From positions 25,103 through 89,102 of the forward strand of contig NZ_MVIH01000018.1 in NCBI RefSeq assembly GCF_002086695.1: a stretch of DNA of 64,000 nt. The letters run 5' to 3'. The position numbers and the translations under genes were made by a program. Under the pieces are notes generated by a model. It searched no databases, had not been told where the DNA came from, and saw only the letters and a list, made by a program, of their open reading frames with translations. This stretch comes from Mycolicibacterium rhodesiae. Lineage in GTDB: Bacteria; Actinomycetota; Actinomycetes; Mycobacteriales; Mycobacteriaceae. This document shows, piece by piece, positions 15,033 to 23,449 of the stretch. Position 1 is the first letter of the stretch; each line of letters begins with the position of its first letter.

Positions 15033-16526
15033 TTATCCGCCGGCGCCGCCGGTGCCGCCCTTGCCTGCGGTCGGGCCGACCCCACCGGAGCCGAGCTGGC
15101 CGCTCTTGCCGGAGGTGGCGCCGCCCTTGCCACCGGTGCCGCCGTTGCCGCCCTTGCCGCCGGAGATCACGCTGCCGCCGCCGGTGGCACCGTTGCCGCC
15201 GACACCGCCGGTGCCCGTGGTTGCGCCGTTGCCGCCATTGCCGCCGGCACCGCCGGAGCCACCGCTGAAGCCGCCGAAGCCGCCGAGGCCGCCGTTGGCG
15301 CCCTTGCCGCCGGTTGCGCCGGCGCCGCCCTTGCCGCCCGAGCCGCCTGCGCCACCGTTGTTCCCGGCCACGCCACCCTTGCCGCCGGTGCCGCCACTAC
15401 CGCCGGCTCCCGTCGTGCTGGTGCCGCCGTCGCCGCCGGTCGCGCCTGCGCCACCGTTACCGGCCACGCCACCCGCGCCGCCCGAGCCACCGGTGCCGCC
15501 GTTGCCGGCCGCGCCGGTTCCGCCTGCGCCACCGACACCGCCGATGCCGCCGCCGCCGCCGTTGCCCGACCCGAGGCCACCGGTTCCGCCGGTGCCGCCG
15601 GCACCACCGTTACCACCGGTCGCGGTGCCCGCACCGCCCGCGCCGCCGGCTCCACCGGCGCCGCCCGTCGCGGAGCCGTAGAAGCCGCCCTTGCCGCCGT
15701 TACCGCCTGCACCGCCGTCGGTTCCGGCCGCGCCGCCGCCGTAGCCCGCGCCACCGGCGCCGCCCGCACCCGCGGAGCCGCTGCCGAGGACAGGCATGCT
15801 CGCGGCGTCTCCGCCGTTGCCGCCCTTGCCGCCGGCCACACCTGCGGTCGTGCTGGCGCCACCGGCGCCACCGGCGCCGCCGCTACCGGCGAAGGGTCCG
15901 GCGCTGCCGCCGTTGCCGCCTGCACCGCCGGCGATGCCCTTGCCGCCGTTGCCGCCGCCGCCGCCGAACAGTGCGCCGCTGGAGGAGCTGCCGGCGATCA
16001 GGCCGCCGTTGCCGCCGTTGCCGCCCTTGCCGCCGTTGATGCTGGCGCTGGTGGCGTCGCCGCCGTTGCCGCCGTTTCCGTACAGCCCGGCGCTGCCGCC
16101 GTTGCCGCCGTTGTATCCGTTGCCGCCGTTGCCCATCAACAGGCCGCCGCGGCCACCGTTGCAGGACGCGCTGGCGCACTGCGTGTCGGCGGCGCTGTAG
16201 CTGTAGCCGTTACCGATGAGCAGGCCGCCGTTGGGGTGCTCGGCGGTGCCGTTGCCGATGAACTGGCCGACCAGGTTGTTGGCGGCGTTGGCCGAGGCGG
16301 CGGCCGTCGGGGCGGCCGTCTTGGAGTTGTTGCCTGCCAGGCTGTTACCGAAAAGCAGCAGATCCGACTCGGTTGACGTGAGTTTGTACGCCGGCGACGC
16401 CACGGTTGTGGAGGCATCGGTGGTGGCGAACAACACGGCCGCACCCACCATCGCCGCACCGGCGACGCCCGTGGTGACGAAGGCTGGCGCAGCCACCCGG
16501 AGCGATTTCTTGCGGTGTTTGGACAA
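15033..16526 (-). CDS. PGRS-type glycine-rich repeat protein without PE domain
   Basis: A 497-residue protein. Residues 1-45 (MSKHRKKSLRVAAPAFVTTG then VAGAAMVGAAVLFATTDAST) are a basic start plus a hydrophobic signal or anchor. Residues 50-150 contain SDLLLFGNSL, NNLVGQFIGNGTAEHPNGG and LLIGNGYSYSAADTQCASAS. The rest is Gly-Gly-X repeats (GGNGGNGG, GGAGGAGG), the PGRS pattern, to the stop. Unlike PE_PGRS proteins there is no N-terminal PE domain. The TTG at 16526 is selected as start because AAGGGA lies eight bases upstream and because it gives a clean signal sequence; an upstream ATG would add 43 residues without a ribosome site. Confidence 0.75.
   Translation of the reverse strand: MSKHRKKSLRVAAPAFVTTGVAGAAMVGAAVLFATTDASTTVASPAYKLTSTESDLLLFGNSLAGNNSKTAAPTAAASANAANNLVGQFIGNGTAEHPNGGLLIGNGYSYSAADTQCASASCNGGRGGLLMGNGGNGYNGGNGGSAGLYGNGGNGGDATSASINGGKGGNGGNGGLIAGSSSSGALFGGGGGNGGKGIAGGAGGNGGSAGPFAGSGGAGGAGGASTTAGVAGGKGGNGGDAASMPVLGSGSAGAGGAGGAGYGGGAAGTDGGAGGNGGKGGFYGSATGGAGGAGGAGGAGTATGGNGGAGGTGGTGGLGSGNGGGGGIGGVGGAGGTGAAGNGGTGGSGGAGGVAGNGGAGATGGDGGTSTTGAGGSGGTGGKGGVAGNNGGAGGSGGKGGAGATGGKGANGGLGGFGGFSGGSGGAGGNGGNGATTGTGGVGGNGATGGGSVISGGKGGNGGTGGKGGATSGKSGQLGSGGVGPTAGKGGTGGAGG
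15045..16140. repeat. PGRS-like glycine-rich coding repeat tract
   Basis: About 1.1 kb of near-tandem short repeats built on codons for Gly-Gly-Asn and Gly-Gly-Ala (plus strand reads GCCGCCGTTGCC and relatives). It is the coding repeat of the glycine-rich protein on the minus strand. Such tracts are prone to slippage and to assembly or alignment errors. Confidence 0.85.
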
Positions 16527-16694
16527 GGTCGAATTCCCTTCGAAGAAGACGTTCAGTCCGGCAAATGCGCCGAGTGGTCCCTGACAGAGAAATCCAAGGA
16601 GACAACCCTTACCTCGGACTGGACCCCACTTGGCGCGCTGCCGAACTTCGTGCAAACGCCAGCTGAACTCAACCTGTAAAAGCCGTCGTAATGG

Positions 16695-17213
16695 CTATTT
16701 GCAGAGTTCGGCGATCTTGCTGTTGGTCTTCTCCGCGTCGCTCAGCCGCTCGGCTTGCTTCGGATCGGTGTTGGGGACACCGGCTAACGCGTTCATCGAA
16801 ATATCCTGCAACCCAGTCGCGAAGCCGCGAATCGCGTCGGCCAGATCGCTCGGTGTGGCCGGGCTCAAGTGGGCGAGAAGGTAGGTCGCGCCGCCCGCCA
16901 TGGCCAGCCGTGCGTTGGCGGCCACCCCCTGGACTTCGGCGCCCGGGTCGGCGTGGGTCTGCAATGACACCGCCGCACTGACCGTGCGGTAGGCGTCGCA
17001 GGCGTTGGTCTTCGGGTCACCGGTCTGCGGTGCGGCGGTCGGCGCCGGATTTGACGGAGTCGGCCGGAACAACGCCCATCCGGCAAGGGCCACCGCGATC
17101 AGCGCGATCACGAGTGCGACGGGCGCGAGCCAGCCCACCGAGGATCGCGATTGGCGGGTGGGACGGTGCGATGTCGACGTCGTGGCGTCAATATCGTCGG
17201 TCGGCTCCGGCAT
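16695..17213 (-). CDS. Single-pass membrane protein, unknown function
   Basis: A 172-residue protein: an acidic, Ser/Thr-rich cytoplasmic start (MPEPTDDIDATTSTSHRP), one membrane helix (VGWLAPVALVIALIAVALAG) and an extracytoplasmic domain with two cysteines (KTNACDAYRTV and AELCK at the very end). The ATG at 17213 lies seven bases after a TAGGAT -10 box, supporting a leaderless start. This architecture is common in mycobacterial envelope proteins, but no named family is recognised. Confidence 0.7.
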   Translation of the reverse strand: MPEPTDDIDATTSTSHRPTRQSRSSVGWLAPVALVIALIAVALAGWALFRPTPSNPAPTAAPQTGDPKTNACDAYRTVSAAVSLQTHADPGAEVQGVAANARLAMAGGATYLLAHLSPATPSDLADAIRGFATGLQDISMNALAGVPNTDPKQAERLSDAEKTNSKIAELCK

Positions 17214-17220
17214 GCCCACG

Positions 17221-17226
17221 ATCCTA
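17221..17226 (-). promoter_or_regulatory. -10 box for leaderless transcript
   Basis: TAGGAT on the minus strand (with an upstream GAT extension) is followed by seven bases and the ATG at 17213. It decides that start over an upstream GTG. Confidence 0.45.
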
Positions 17227-17256
17227 ATCACGTGCCGCGGCAAAGCCGCAAAAGCG

Positions 17257-17262
17257 TATTCT
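17257..17262 (+). promoter_or_regulatory. -10 box for the small secreted protein gene
   Basis: TATTCT on the plus strand, with transcription expected to begin near 17269, giving a leader of about 17 bases to the ATG at 17286. No clear -35 element is seen. Confidence 0.4.
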
Positions 17263-17285
17263 GGCTGCGGAAAGGCCTTGGGAGT

Positions 17286-17555
17286 ATGTCGATGGCGATG
17301 CGCTGGGGGCGGCGGCTCGGGTGTTTGGTGGCCGGTGCCGGTCTGGTGGCCGGCGCTGTGGGTGCAGTGCCCGCGGCCGTGGCGCAGGGCTGCCCGGCCG
17401 GGCACGTCAACAACCAGTACACCGGCCAGTGCTATCTCGAGGGCAGTGCCCCGACCATCAACGGCGTGCCGTGTGTGGCGAGCAATCTTGGTCTGTGCCA
17501 ATCATTTCGGCAGAATCAGCAGCCGCCGAAGAAGCCGTACACCGCAATCGGTTAG
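17286..17555 (+). CDS. Small secreted four-cysteine protein
   Basis: An 89-residue exported protein. The signal peptide (MSMAMRWGRRLGCLVAGAGL, ending VAQ) is followed by a short mature domain with four cysteines: GCPAGHVNNQYTGQCYLEG, then GVPCVASNLGLCQSF. Two disulfides are likely. The C-terminus is Pro/Lys-rich. The stop overlaps the stop of the convergent SDR gene by four bases. No named family is recognised; similar small secreted proteins are common in mycobacteria. Confidence 0.7.
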   Translation: MSMAMRWGRRLGCLVAGAGLVAGAVGAVPAAVAQGCPAGHVNNQYTGQCYLEGSAPTINGVPCVASNLGLCQSFRQNQQPPKKPYTAIG

Positions 17556-18334
17556 CTGCGCGTCAACGTCTTCGTCATCAACCGCTGCATCCAGTTGGGC
17601 GACACTTGCGACAGTGCGGCCAGCACGGTGGTCTGGCGGCCCACCGGATAGTGCACCCTGGTCAGCCGCCCGCGGCGGTGGGTGGCCGAATAGACCGCGG
17701 CGGCCACGTCGTCGGGCTGCAGGTTGACGCCCAGCGACTTGGTGCTGCCGGTCTCGACTCCGTCGGTCATGGCCGTTTTGACGAACAGCGGCCACATCGC
17801 CAGCACTCGGATTCCGTATCGACGCCATTCGAGTTCCAGCGCCTCGGTCAGCGCACGCAGCGCGAACTTGGTCGCCGAGTAGGTGGCGAGCTCTGGCTGG
17901 CCGTACAGCGCGGACGCCGAACACATGTTGACCACCTGGGCCCCCGGTGTGTCGCGCAGATAGGGGAATGCGGCATGCAAGCCGGTCAGCGCGCCGGTGA
18001 AGTTGATGTCCACCATCTTTTGGTGAACGCCGAGCGGGACGTCGGCGAACGGACCTGTGGTCAGCACTCCGGCATTGTTCACCAGCACATCGAGTCTGCC
18101 TGTGTTGCTGGTGAATTCACTCAGTCGGGCCGACCAGTGATCGACGTTCGTGACGTCGAGCTCACCGATCGTGACGTCACCTCCGAGCGCGAGGATCTCG
18201 TCACGAAGTCCGGCGAGCCCGTCGAGGTCGATATCGTATGCGCCCACCCGGTAACCGTTTCGCGCGAAGGTCACAGCGGTCGCCCGCCCGATACCCGCGG
18301 CGGCGCCGGTGATGAAGACGCCAGGCGCCGTCAT
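17552..18334 (-). CDS. SDR-family oxidoreductase
   Basis: A 260-residue short-chain dehydrogenase/reductase of the classical type. The nucleotide-binding TGAAAGIG (residues 10-17), an acidic residue after the second strand (GAYDIDLDG), NNAG, the catalytic Ser in VNMCSASALYGQ and the YSATK Tyr-Lys pair are all visible. YDIDL points to NAD(H) rather than NADP(H). A C-terminal basic tail (MQRLMTKTLTRS) may contact membrane. A small conserved gene lies one base upstream on the same strand, suggesting cotranscription. The substrate is unknown. Confidence 0.85.
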   Translation of the reverse strand: MTAPGVFITGAAAGIGRATAVTFARNGYRVGAYDIDLDGLAGLRDEILALGGDVTIGELDVTNVDHWSARLSEFTSNTGRLDVLVNNAGVLTTGPFADVPLGVHQKMVDINFTGALTGLHAAFPYLRDTPGAQVVNMCSASALYGQPELATYSATKFALRALTEALELEWRRYGIRVLAMWPLFVKTAMTDGVETGSTKSLGVNLQPDDVAAAVYSATHRRGRLTRVHYPVGRQTTVLAALSQVSPNWMQRLMTKTLTRS

Positions 18335-18335
18335 G

Positions 18336-18596
18336 TCATACGACCTTCAGGTGCGGGATGTGCACCTCGGGTTCGGAAGCGATGCGGTCGTTGGCCGCGG
18401 CCATCGCGGTGTCGACGCGCACGGCTGCGGTCTGGCAGGCTGCGGTGGCCTTGCGGCCGAGCCCTCCCACATCGTCGGCGGCGTTGCGCAGATACGCGGT
18501 CAGCGTGACGCGAAGCCGGTCACCGACCAGGGCCAGACGATTGCGGAACCGATCGTCGACCGTCACGGTGACGTAGGGCAGTTCGAGCTTGATCAT
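18336..18596 (-). CDS. Small hypothetical protein, 86 residues
   Basis: Begins MIKLELPYVTVTVDDRFRNR and ends EVHIPHLKVV. The middle is alanine-rich and helical. It lies immediately before the SDR gene on the same strand. I do not recognise a family. Third-position GC and tight spacing to the SDR support it being real. Confidence 0.55.
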   Translation of the reverse strand: MIKLELPYVTVTVDDRFRNRLALVGDRLRVTLTAYLRNAADDVGGLGRKATAACQTAAVRVDTAMAAANDRIASEPEVHIPHLKVV

Positions 18597-18660
18597 GAGC
18601 GCCTCCAGAGCCGTTCTTGTCGAATGTAGACGACGTCGGCTGCCGGTCGGGCGTGTGCGG

Positions 18661-20145
18661 TCAGGGCCGCACGCCGATCGTCTTGGAGTTCAGGTACTCC
18701 CGGTAGCCCTCATCGCCGTTGCGGTGACCGAGACCGCTCTGCTTGGTGCCGCCGAAGGGGCTGGTGATCCCGAAGAACGAGTGGCCGTTGGTGGTGACGC
18801 TGCCGGTGCGCAGCCGCAGCGCGATGTTCAACGCCCGGTCGTCGTCGCCGCTGGTGACGTCGCCGGACAGTCCGTAGATCGTGTTGTTGGAGATTTCGAC
18901 GGCCTCGTCATCGGTGTCGTACGGCGTCACGGTGATCACCGGCCCGAAGATCTCGGTCTGGGCGATCTCGGAGGTGGGGTCGACGTCGGCGAGCAGGGTC
19001 GGTTGCACGTAGTAGCCGGTTGGCAGGCCCTCCGGAACGCCGCCACCGGTGATCAGCCGGGCGCCGTCGGCGATGCCGGACTGGATCAGGCTCAACGTCT
19101 TCTGCCGCTGCATGGCGCTGATCTGCGGGCCCTGCATGATGCCCGGCGTCCACGGATCGCCGACCGGAAAGTTCTCCATCGACACCTTGAGGATCTCGAG
19201 TCCTTCGTCATAACGACTGCGCGGCAACAGGACTCGGCTGGATAGGATGCAACTCTGGCCCGACATGACACAGGCGAACATCGCTGCCATCGGCAGGCAG
19301 GCGGTGAAGTCCGCGTCGTCGCAGACGATGTGGGTCGACTTGCCGCCGAGTTCCAGCAGCGTCTTCTTCACCGTCGAGGCGCCTGCGGCCAGGATCGCCC
19401 GGCCGGTGGCGGTCGAGCCGGTGAAGGTGATCATGTCCACCCGCGGGTCGGCCGACAGTGCCGCGCCCACCTCGTTGGCGTTGGAGGTGACGACGTTGAA
19501 CACCCCGGCCGGGATGTCGGTCTTCTCCGCGATGATGCGACCGAGTTCGGTACCCGACCACGGGGTGAGCTGGGCGGGCTTGAGCACGACGGTGTTGCCG
19601 GCCATCAGCGCCGGCACGGTCTCGGCGATGTTGAGGTAGAACGGGACGTTCCACGGCGTGATCGCTCCGACCACGCCGACCGGATCGAATTGGATCTTGC
19701 GCCGGGCCGGGCCGAGTTGCGTCTCGTGGATTCCGGTGTCGACCAGGTAGTCGAAGTCGTGACCGTGCTCTGCCCAGTGCTTCACTTCGGCGATCGGGCT
19801 CTCGATCTGGGAGCCGCTGACCGAGACCGGACAGCCGACCTCGGTGATCACGATGCGCCGCAACCGTTCCTGTTCTTCGGTGAGCGCCTGGTGCAGCTGG
19901 TTGAGGCAGTGGTACCGGAAGTCCAGGTCGCGTGACCAGTTGCCCGCGTCGAAAGCCCGGCGCGCGGCGGCCGTCGCCCGCTCGACGTCGGTGACGGTGC
20001 CGTCGGTTGCGTGGCCGACGACTTCCTCGGAGGCGGGATGGATGACGTCGAACGTCGCCCCGGAATCGGTGGACCGGAGCTCTCCGTCGATGAGCATCCG
20101 TTGCTCGCCGGCCAGCACGCCCGTGTCAGCGTCGACATTGGTCAT
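18661..20145 (-). CDS. NAD(P)+-dependent aldehyde dehydrogenase
   Basis: A 494-residue ALDH-superfamily enzyme that oxidises an aldehyde to the acid. The N-terminal LIDGELRSTDSGATFDVIHP, the PWNVPFYLNIAETVPALMAG segment, the cofactor loop FTGSTATGRAI, the general-base motif LELGGKS and the catalytic cysteine in MSGQSCILSSRVL are present; the C-terminus has PFGGTKQSGLGHRNG. Length is normal. It is divergent from the DUF1330 gene, and the 80-base gap holds a GAGAA-N5-TTCTC site at 20189. It is the left-most member of the island's proposed regulon. Likely handles an aldehyde intermediate of the pathway. Confidence 0.9.
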   Translation of the reverse strand: MTNVDADTGVLAGEQRMLIDGELRSTDSGATFDVIHPASEEVVGHATDGTVTDVERATAAARRAFDAGNWSRDLDFRYHCLNQLHQALTEEQERLRRIVITEVGCPVSVSGSQIESPIAEVKHWAEHGHDFDYLVDTGIHETQLGPARRKIQFDPVGVVGAITPWNVPFYLNIAETVPALMAGNTVVLKPAQLTPWSGTELGRIIAEKTDIPAGVFNVVTSNANEVGAALSADPRVDMITFTGSTATGRAILAAGASTVKKTLLELGGKSTHIVCDDADFTACLPMAAMFACVMSGQSCILSSRVLLPRSRYDEGLEILKVSMENFPVGDPWTPGIMQGPQISAMQRQKTLSLIQSGIADGARLITGGGVPEGLPTGYYVQPTLLADVDPTSEIAQTEIFGPVITVTPYDTDDEAVEISNNTIYGLSGDVTSGDDDRALNIALRLRTGSVTTNGHSFFGITSPFGGTKQSGLGHRNGDEGYREYLNSKTIGVRP

Positions 20146-20188
20146 TGCACTTACCCCTAGTCACGTGAAAATCTGTCACTCGAAATAC

Positions 20189-20203
20189 GAGAACCTCATT
20201 CTC
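20189..20203. promoter_or_regulatory. GAGAA-N5-TTCTC operator (aldehyde dehydrogenase / DUF1330)
   Basis: GAGAACCTCATTCTC, both five-base arms perfect. It lies in the divergent gap, 44 bases before the ALDH ATG and 23 bases before the DUF1330 ATG, so one site could control both. Same motif as in front of the TetR gene near 34.5 kb. Confidence 0.75.
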
Positions 20204-20225
20204 ACATGAGAGGAACGCCATCGCT

Positions 20226-20513
20226 ATGGCTTCTAAGGGATACGTCATCTTGACCGAAGAAATCCACGACCCTGAGGGGATGAAGGCTTACGGCCAAGCC
20301 GCCCGTGCGGCGATGGATGGCGTCACGGTGCTGGCGGTCGATGCCAAACCGCAAGTGCTCGAGGGCGATTGGCACGGACACCAGACCGTGGTGCTGGAGT
20401 TCGAGTCGGTGGAAGCTGCACAGTCCTGGTACGACTCGGATGCTTATCGCGCGGCGCGGGAGTTGCGGCGCGCCGCCGCCGACACCAACGCGGTGATCCT
20501 GTCCGGGTTCTAG
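20226..20513 (+). CDS. DUF1330 family protein
   Basis: A 95-residue dimeric alpha-beta barrel-type protein. MASKGYVILTEEIHDPEGMK, VLEFESVEAAQSWYDSDAYR and the final VILSGF are typical of DUF1330. Members are small, often next to catabolic genes, and of unknown function. It is divergent from the aldehyde dehydrogenase across a shared operator. Its stop overlaps the stop of the convergent acetoacetyl-CoA synthetase gene by four bases. Confidence 0.85.
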   Translation: MASKGYVILTEEIHDPEGMKAYGQAARAAMDGVTVLAVDAKPQVLEGDWHGHQTVVLEFESVEAAQSWYDSDAYRAARELRRAAADTNAVILSGF

Positions 20514-22429
20514 CCCCAGCTGTGCCGGCTGCCCTGGGCTCGGTACCAGTCGATGAGATCAGGGTTGTCGATGGAGCGCTGGTCCAGTGACACGTCGGTG
20601 CGGCCGGCCATGATTGCTGTCACCGGCACCTCCAGCTTCTTGCCGGTGCGCGTGTGCGGAATGCCGGGCGCGGCGATGATGTCGTCGGGCACGTGCCGGG
20701 GTGAGAGCTTGGTCCGGATCGCCGAGCGGATGGTGTTGACCAGGTCGTCGTCGAGCACCCGCCCCGCCGCCAGCGTGACGAAAAGCGGCATCCAGTAGGC
20801 GCCGTCGGGTCCGTCGATGCCCAGCACAAACCCTTCGGTCACCGCATCGATCGCCTCGACCACTTCGTAGATGTCGGCCGAACCCATCCGAATCCCATGC
20901 CGGTTGAGGGTGGCGTCGCTGCGGCCGTGAATGATCAGCGAGCCGCGCTCGGTGACCGTCACCCAGTCGCCGTGCCGCCAGACGTGCGGTGCCGGTCCGT
21001 CTGCCCAGTGGTGGTCGAAATAGGCTGCGCGATACCGGGACCCGTCGTCGTCGTTCCAAAACCCGACCGGCATGGACGGCATCGGGGCGGTGATGACCAT
21101 CTCGCCCACCTGGCCGACGAGTGGCTGACGCTGCGGCGACCAGCTGTACAGGGCCACTCCCAGATACCGCGTGGTGAGTTCGCCGGGCACCACCGGTTCG
21201 CCCGCCGTGCCGCCGGCGAACGCGGTGACCACGTCGGTGCCCCCGCTGATCGAGGAGACGGCGACGTTCTCGCCGACCTCCTCGCGCACCCAGTCGAAAA
21301 GGTCGGCGGGCAGCGGGGACCCGGTGCTTCCGATGGTCGTCAGGCGGTGCAGATCGTGGTCGGCGCCCGGATGCAATCCGGCCTTGCGCGTGGCCAGTAG
21401 ATGGCCGGGACTGGTGCCGAAGTAGGTCACCTTCTCGTCTTCGAGGAGCTGCCAGAGCCGGTCGGCGTCCGGGTTCAGCGGATGGCCGCTGTAGCAGACC
21501 ACCGTAGACCCGCACATCAGACCGGCGATCCGGAAGTTCCACATCATCCAGCTCAGCGCGGTCTGCCAGAAGAACACGTCGTCGGGACCCAGGTCTGCCT
21601 GCAGCGCAGTCGCTTTCAGGTGCTCGAGGATGACGCCGCCGTGGCCGTGCACGATGCCTTTGGGCTTGCCGGTGGTGCCGGAACTGAACAGCACCCACAA
21701 CGGATGGTCGAAGGCGACGGGGGTGACCTCGGGTGTGACCGGGTTTTCGGTCAGCCTGCGGTAGTCGTCGCTGTCGAGAACGACCAGATGAGGTTCACCG
21801 AGCAGGTCCACCAATTCCTTGGTGTCAGAGCGCTTGTCGAACCACTTGCCGCCGAGTTGATAGCCGTCGGCGCTGAACAGCACCTTGGGTTCCAGCTGCT
21901 CCAACCGGGAGGCCGCGCCATGGGGCGCGTAGTCCTGTCCGCAGGCTGACCACACCGCCCCGATCGCCGCGGTCGCCAGAAAGGCGACCATCGCTTCGGC
22001 GATATCCGGGAGATACGCGGCGACACAGTCGCCGGTCTGGACCCCGAGGCGGCGCAGTTCGGCGGCGACGGCCCCGACCCGGCCGGCCAATTCAGTCCAG
22101 CTGATCTCGGTGCGGGAACCGTCCTCGTCGATACCGACGATGGCCGCACCGCTGCGTCCGGTGTGCCGCAGGATCTGGTCGACGTAGTTCAGCCGGACAC
22201 CGGGAAACCACACGGCACCGGGCATCGTCGCGTCAGCGAGTACCGCCTCGTCACCCGAAGCGGGGCCGACCTCGGCGCGTACGTCGAAGTGCTCCCACAC
22301 TGCGCGCCAGAACCGTGCGGGATGGTCGACCGACCACTGCCAGAGGTCGGCGTAAGTGCCGGCGGGCGCTCCGTGTCGCGCGGCCGTGGTTGCGGCGAAC
22401 TGTTTCCATTGGGGTTCTGCGCCCGACAC
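20510..22429 (-). CDS. Acetoacetyl-CoA synthetase
   Basis: A 639-residue ANL-superfamily ligase that activates acetoacetate (ATP, CoA) to acetoacetyl-CoA. It shows the N-terminal ACAS_N region (FWRAVWEHFDVRAE; MPGAVWFPGVRLNYVDQIL), the P-loop LFSSGTTGKPKGIVHGHGG, ALSWMMWNFRIAGLMCGSTV typical of acetoacetate ligases, HGRSDATLNRHGIRMGSADIY and the C-terminal lysine region HTRTGKKLEVPV. GTG 22429 is chosen because AAGGA lies six bases upstream and the length fits the family; a TTG/ATG further up would add 30 odd residues. It is divergent from an IclR regulator with two related palindromic sites between them. Confidence 0.9.
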   Translation of the reverse strand: MSGAEPQWKQFAATTAARHGAPAGTYADLWQWSVDHPARFWRAVWEHFDVRAEVGPASGDEAVLADATMPGAVWFPGVRLNYVDQILRHTGRSGAAIVGIDEDGSRTEISWTELAGRVGAVAAELRRLGVQTGDCVAAYLPDIAEAMVAFLATAAIGAVWSACGQDYAPHGAASRLEQLEPKVLFSADGYQLGGKWFDKRSDTKELVDLLGEPHLVVLDSDDYRRLTENPVTPEVTPVAFDHPLWVLFSSGTTGKPKGIVHGHGGVILEHLKATALQADLGPDDVFFWQTALSWMMWNFRIAGLMCGSTVVCYSGHPLNPDADRLWQLLEDEKVTYFGTSPGHLLATRKAGLHPGADHDLHRLTTIGSTGSPLPADLFDWVREEVGENVAVSSISGGTDVVTAFAGGTAGEPVVPGELTTRYLGVALYSWSPQRQPLVGQVGEMVITAPMPSMPVGFWNDDDGSRYRAAYFDHHWADGPAPHVWRHGDWVTVTERGSLIIHGRSDATLNRHGIRMGSADIYEVVEAIDAVTEGFVLGIDGPDGAYWMPLFVTLAAGRVLDDDLVNTIRSAIRTKLSPRHVPDDIIAAPGIPHTRTGKKLEVPVTAIMAGRTDVSLDQRSIDNPDLIDWYRAQGSRHSWG

Positions 22430-22441
22430 TGTGATCCTTGC

Positions 22442-22456
22442 GTCCACTGGGTAAAC
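22442..22456. promoter_or_regulatory. Putative IclR operator, site 1
   Basis: GTCCACTGGGTAAAC, identical at 12 of 15 positions to site 2 at 22564. It lies just upstream of the acetoacetyl-CoA synthetase start. Confidence 0.5.
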
Positions 22457-22563
22457 GACATCTGCTGTCGGCCACCCACTCAACAACCAGCGCTGTGAGC
22501 AGTCAATAACTGACCGCAAACGACCATGAAGGTGTTCGCAGGGCGGTTATCGACCGGCCAGGT

Positions 22564-22578
22564 GTCCACTCAGTGAAC
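22564..22578. promoter_or_regulatory. Putative IclR operator, site 2
   Basis: GTCCACTCAGTGAAC is a near-perfect 15-bp palindrome (six of seven arm positions match). It ends two bases before the -10 box of the IclR gene, so binding would block that promoter, as expected for autorepression. Confidence 0.6.
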
Positions 22579-22580
22579 GC

Positions 22581-22586
22581 TAGGAT
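22581..22586 (+). promoter_or_regulatory. -10 box for leaderless iclR-type transcript
   Basis: TAGGAT is followed by eight bases and the GTG at 22595. It sits directly beside operator site 2. Confidence 0.45.
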
Positions 22587-22594
22587 CAACGCCC

Positions 22595-23353
22595 GTGACC
22601 GACAGGGCCAACGTCGTTTCGCGCGTCGCCGCAGTGCTGGCCGCCGTCGGTGCCGCAGAACCGGCGGGCGCGTCGACGACGGAGGTGGGCCGGGTGACCG
22701 GGCTGGCCCGCCCGACCGTGCACCGACTGCTCACCTCGCTGGCCGACGTCGGGCTGATCGACCGGGACGCCAAGACCGGCCGATGGCTGCTGGGGCCGGA
22801 GATGTATCTGCTGGGGGCCGTTGCCGCCAGCCGGTACGACGTCACCGACAAGGCCCGGGATGTGGTCACCCGGCTGGCTACCGAAACCGGTGAAAGCGCG
22901 TTCTTCTCCGCCCGGCGCGGCGACGAGACGGTGTGCCTGCTCGGTGTCGAGGGCAGCTTTCCGCTGCGGTCGCACGTCCTGCGCGAGGGCATCAGGTTTC
23001 CGCTCGGAGTGGCCTCGGCCGGGCTGGCGATCTTGAGTCACCTGCCCGCCGACGAGGTCGACGACTATTTCTCGCGCGCGCTGCCGGCGGCCGACTGGGG
23101 CGATGAGCACACCGAGGAGTCGATCCGGGCCAGGATCGAGGCGACCCGCCTCGCGGGATACGCGGTCAATCCGGCGTTGATCGTGGAGGGCAGCTGGGGC
23201 ATCGCGGCGGCGGTGTTCGACCAGAACGGCAGGCCGGCGTGGGCGCTGAGCCTCACCGGCGTGGAAACCCGGTTCAGACCCGACCGACGCCACGAGCTCG
23301 GCACGCTGCTGCTCGAGCAGGCTCACGTGCTCACTGGGCGGCTCTGCTCGTAG
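22595..23353 (+). CDS. IclR-family transcriptional regulator
   Basis: A 252-residue regulator: an N-terminal winged helix-turn-helix (STTEVGRVTGLARPTVHRLL, then TSLADVGLIDRD) and a C-terminal effector domain (GESAFFSARRGDETVCLLGV; FPLGVASAGLAILSHLP; AAAVFDQNGRPAWALSLTG). Members often control acid or aromatic catabolic operons as repressors or activators. Divergent orientation to acetoacetyl-CoA synthetase and two shared operator-like sites suggest it controls that gene and itself. GTG 22595 is chosen from the -10 spacing. The effector is probably a short organic acid or CoA ester, which is inference. Confidence 0.88.
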   Translation: MTDRANVVSRVAAVLAAVGAAEPAGASTTEVGRVTGLARPTVHRLLTSLADVGLIDRDAKTGRWLLGPEMYLLGAVAASRYDVTDKARDVVTRLATETGESAFFSARRGDETVCLLGVEGSFPLRSHVLREGIRFPLGVASAGLAILSHLPADEVDDYFSRALPAADWGDEHTEESIRARIEATRLAGYAVNPALIVEGSWGIAAAVFDQNGRPAWALSLTGVETRFRPDRRHELGTLLLEQAHVLTGRLCS

Positions 23354-23408
23354 GGCCGGGAGCCTCACCAGCGTTTTCAGCGGATTCTGCACACGACTTG
23401 CCCAAAGC

Positions 23409-23423
23409 GGTATTGGCATTCTC
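23409..23423. promoter_or_regulatory. Half-site of the island motif before the mutase operon
   Basis: GGTATTGGCATTCTC keeps only the right arm (TTCTC, with the frequent preceding CA) of the GAGAA-N5-TTCTC motif. It is 26 bases before the mutase ATG. Weak on its own; position is what makes it worth noting. Confidence 0.25.
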
Positions 23424-23449
23424 ATAAACTGCAAGTACGGTATCCACCG

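Noticed and set aside
15045..16140. Possible CRISPR or satellite array
   Set aside because: The short periodicity is codon repetition for Gly-Gly-X in an open frame; there are no uniform spacers.
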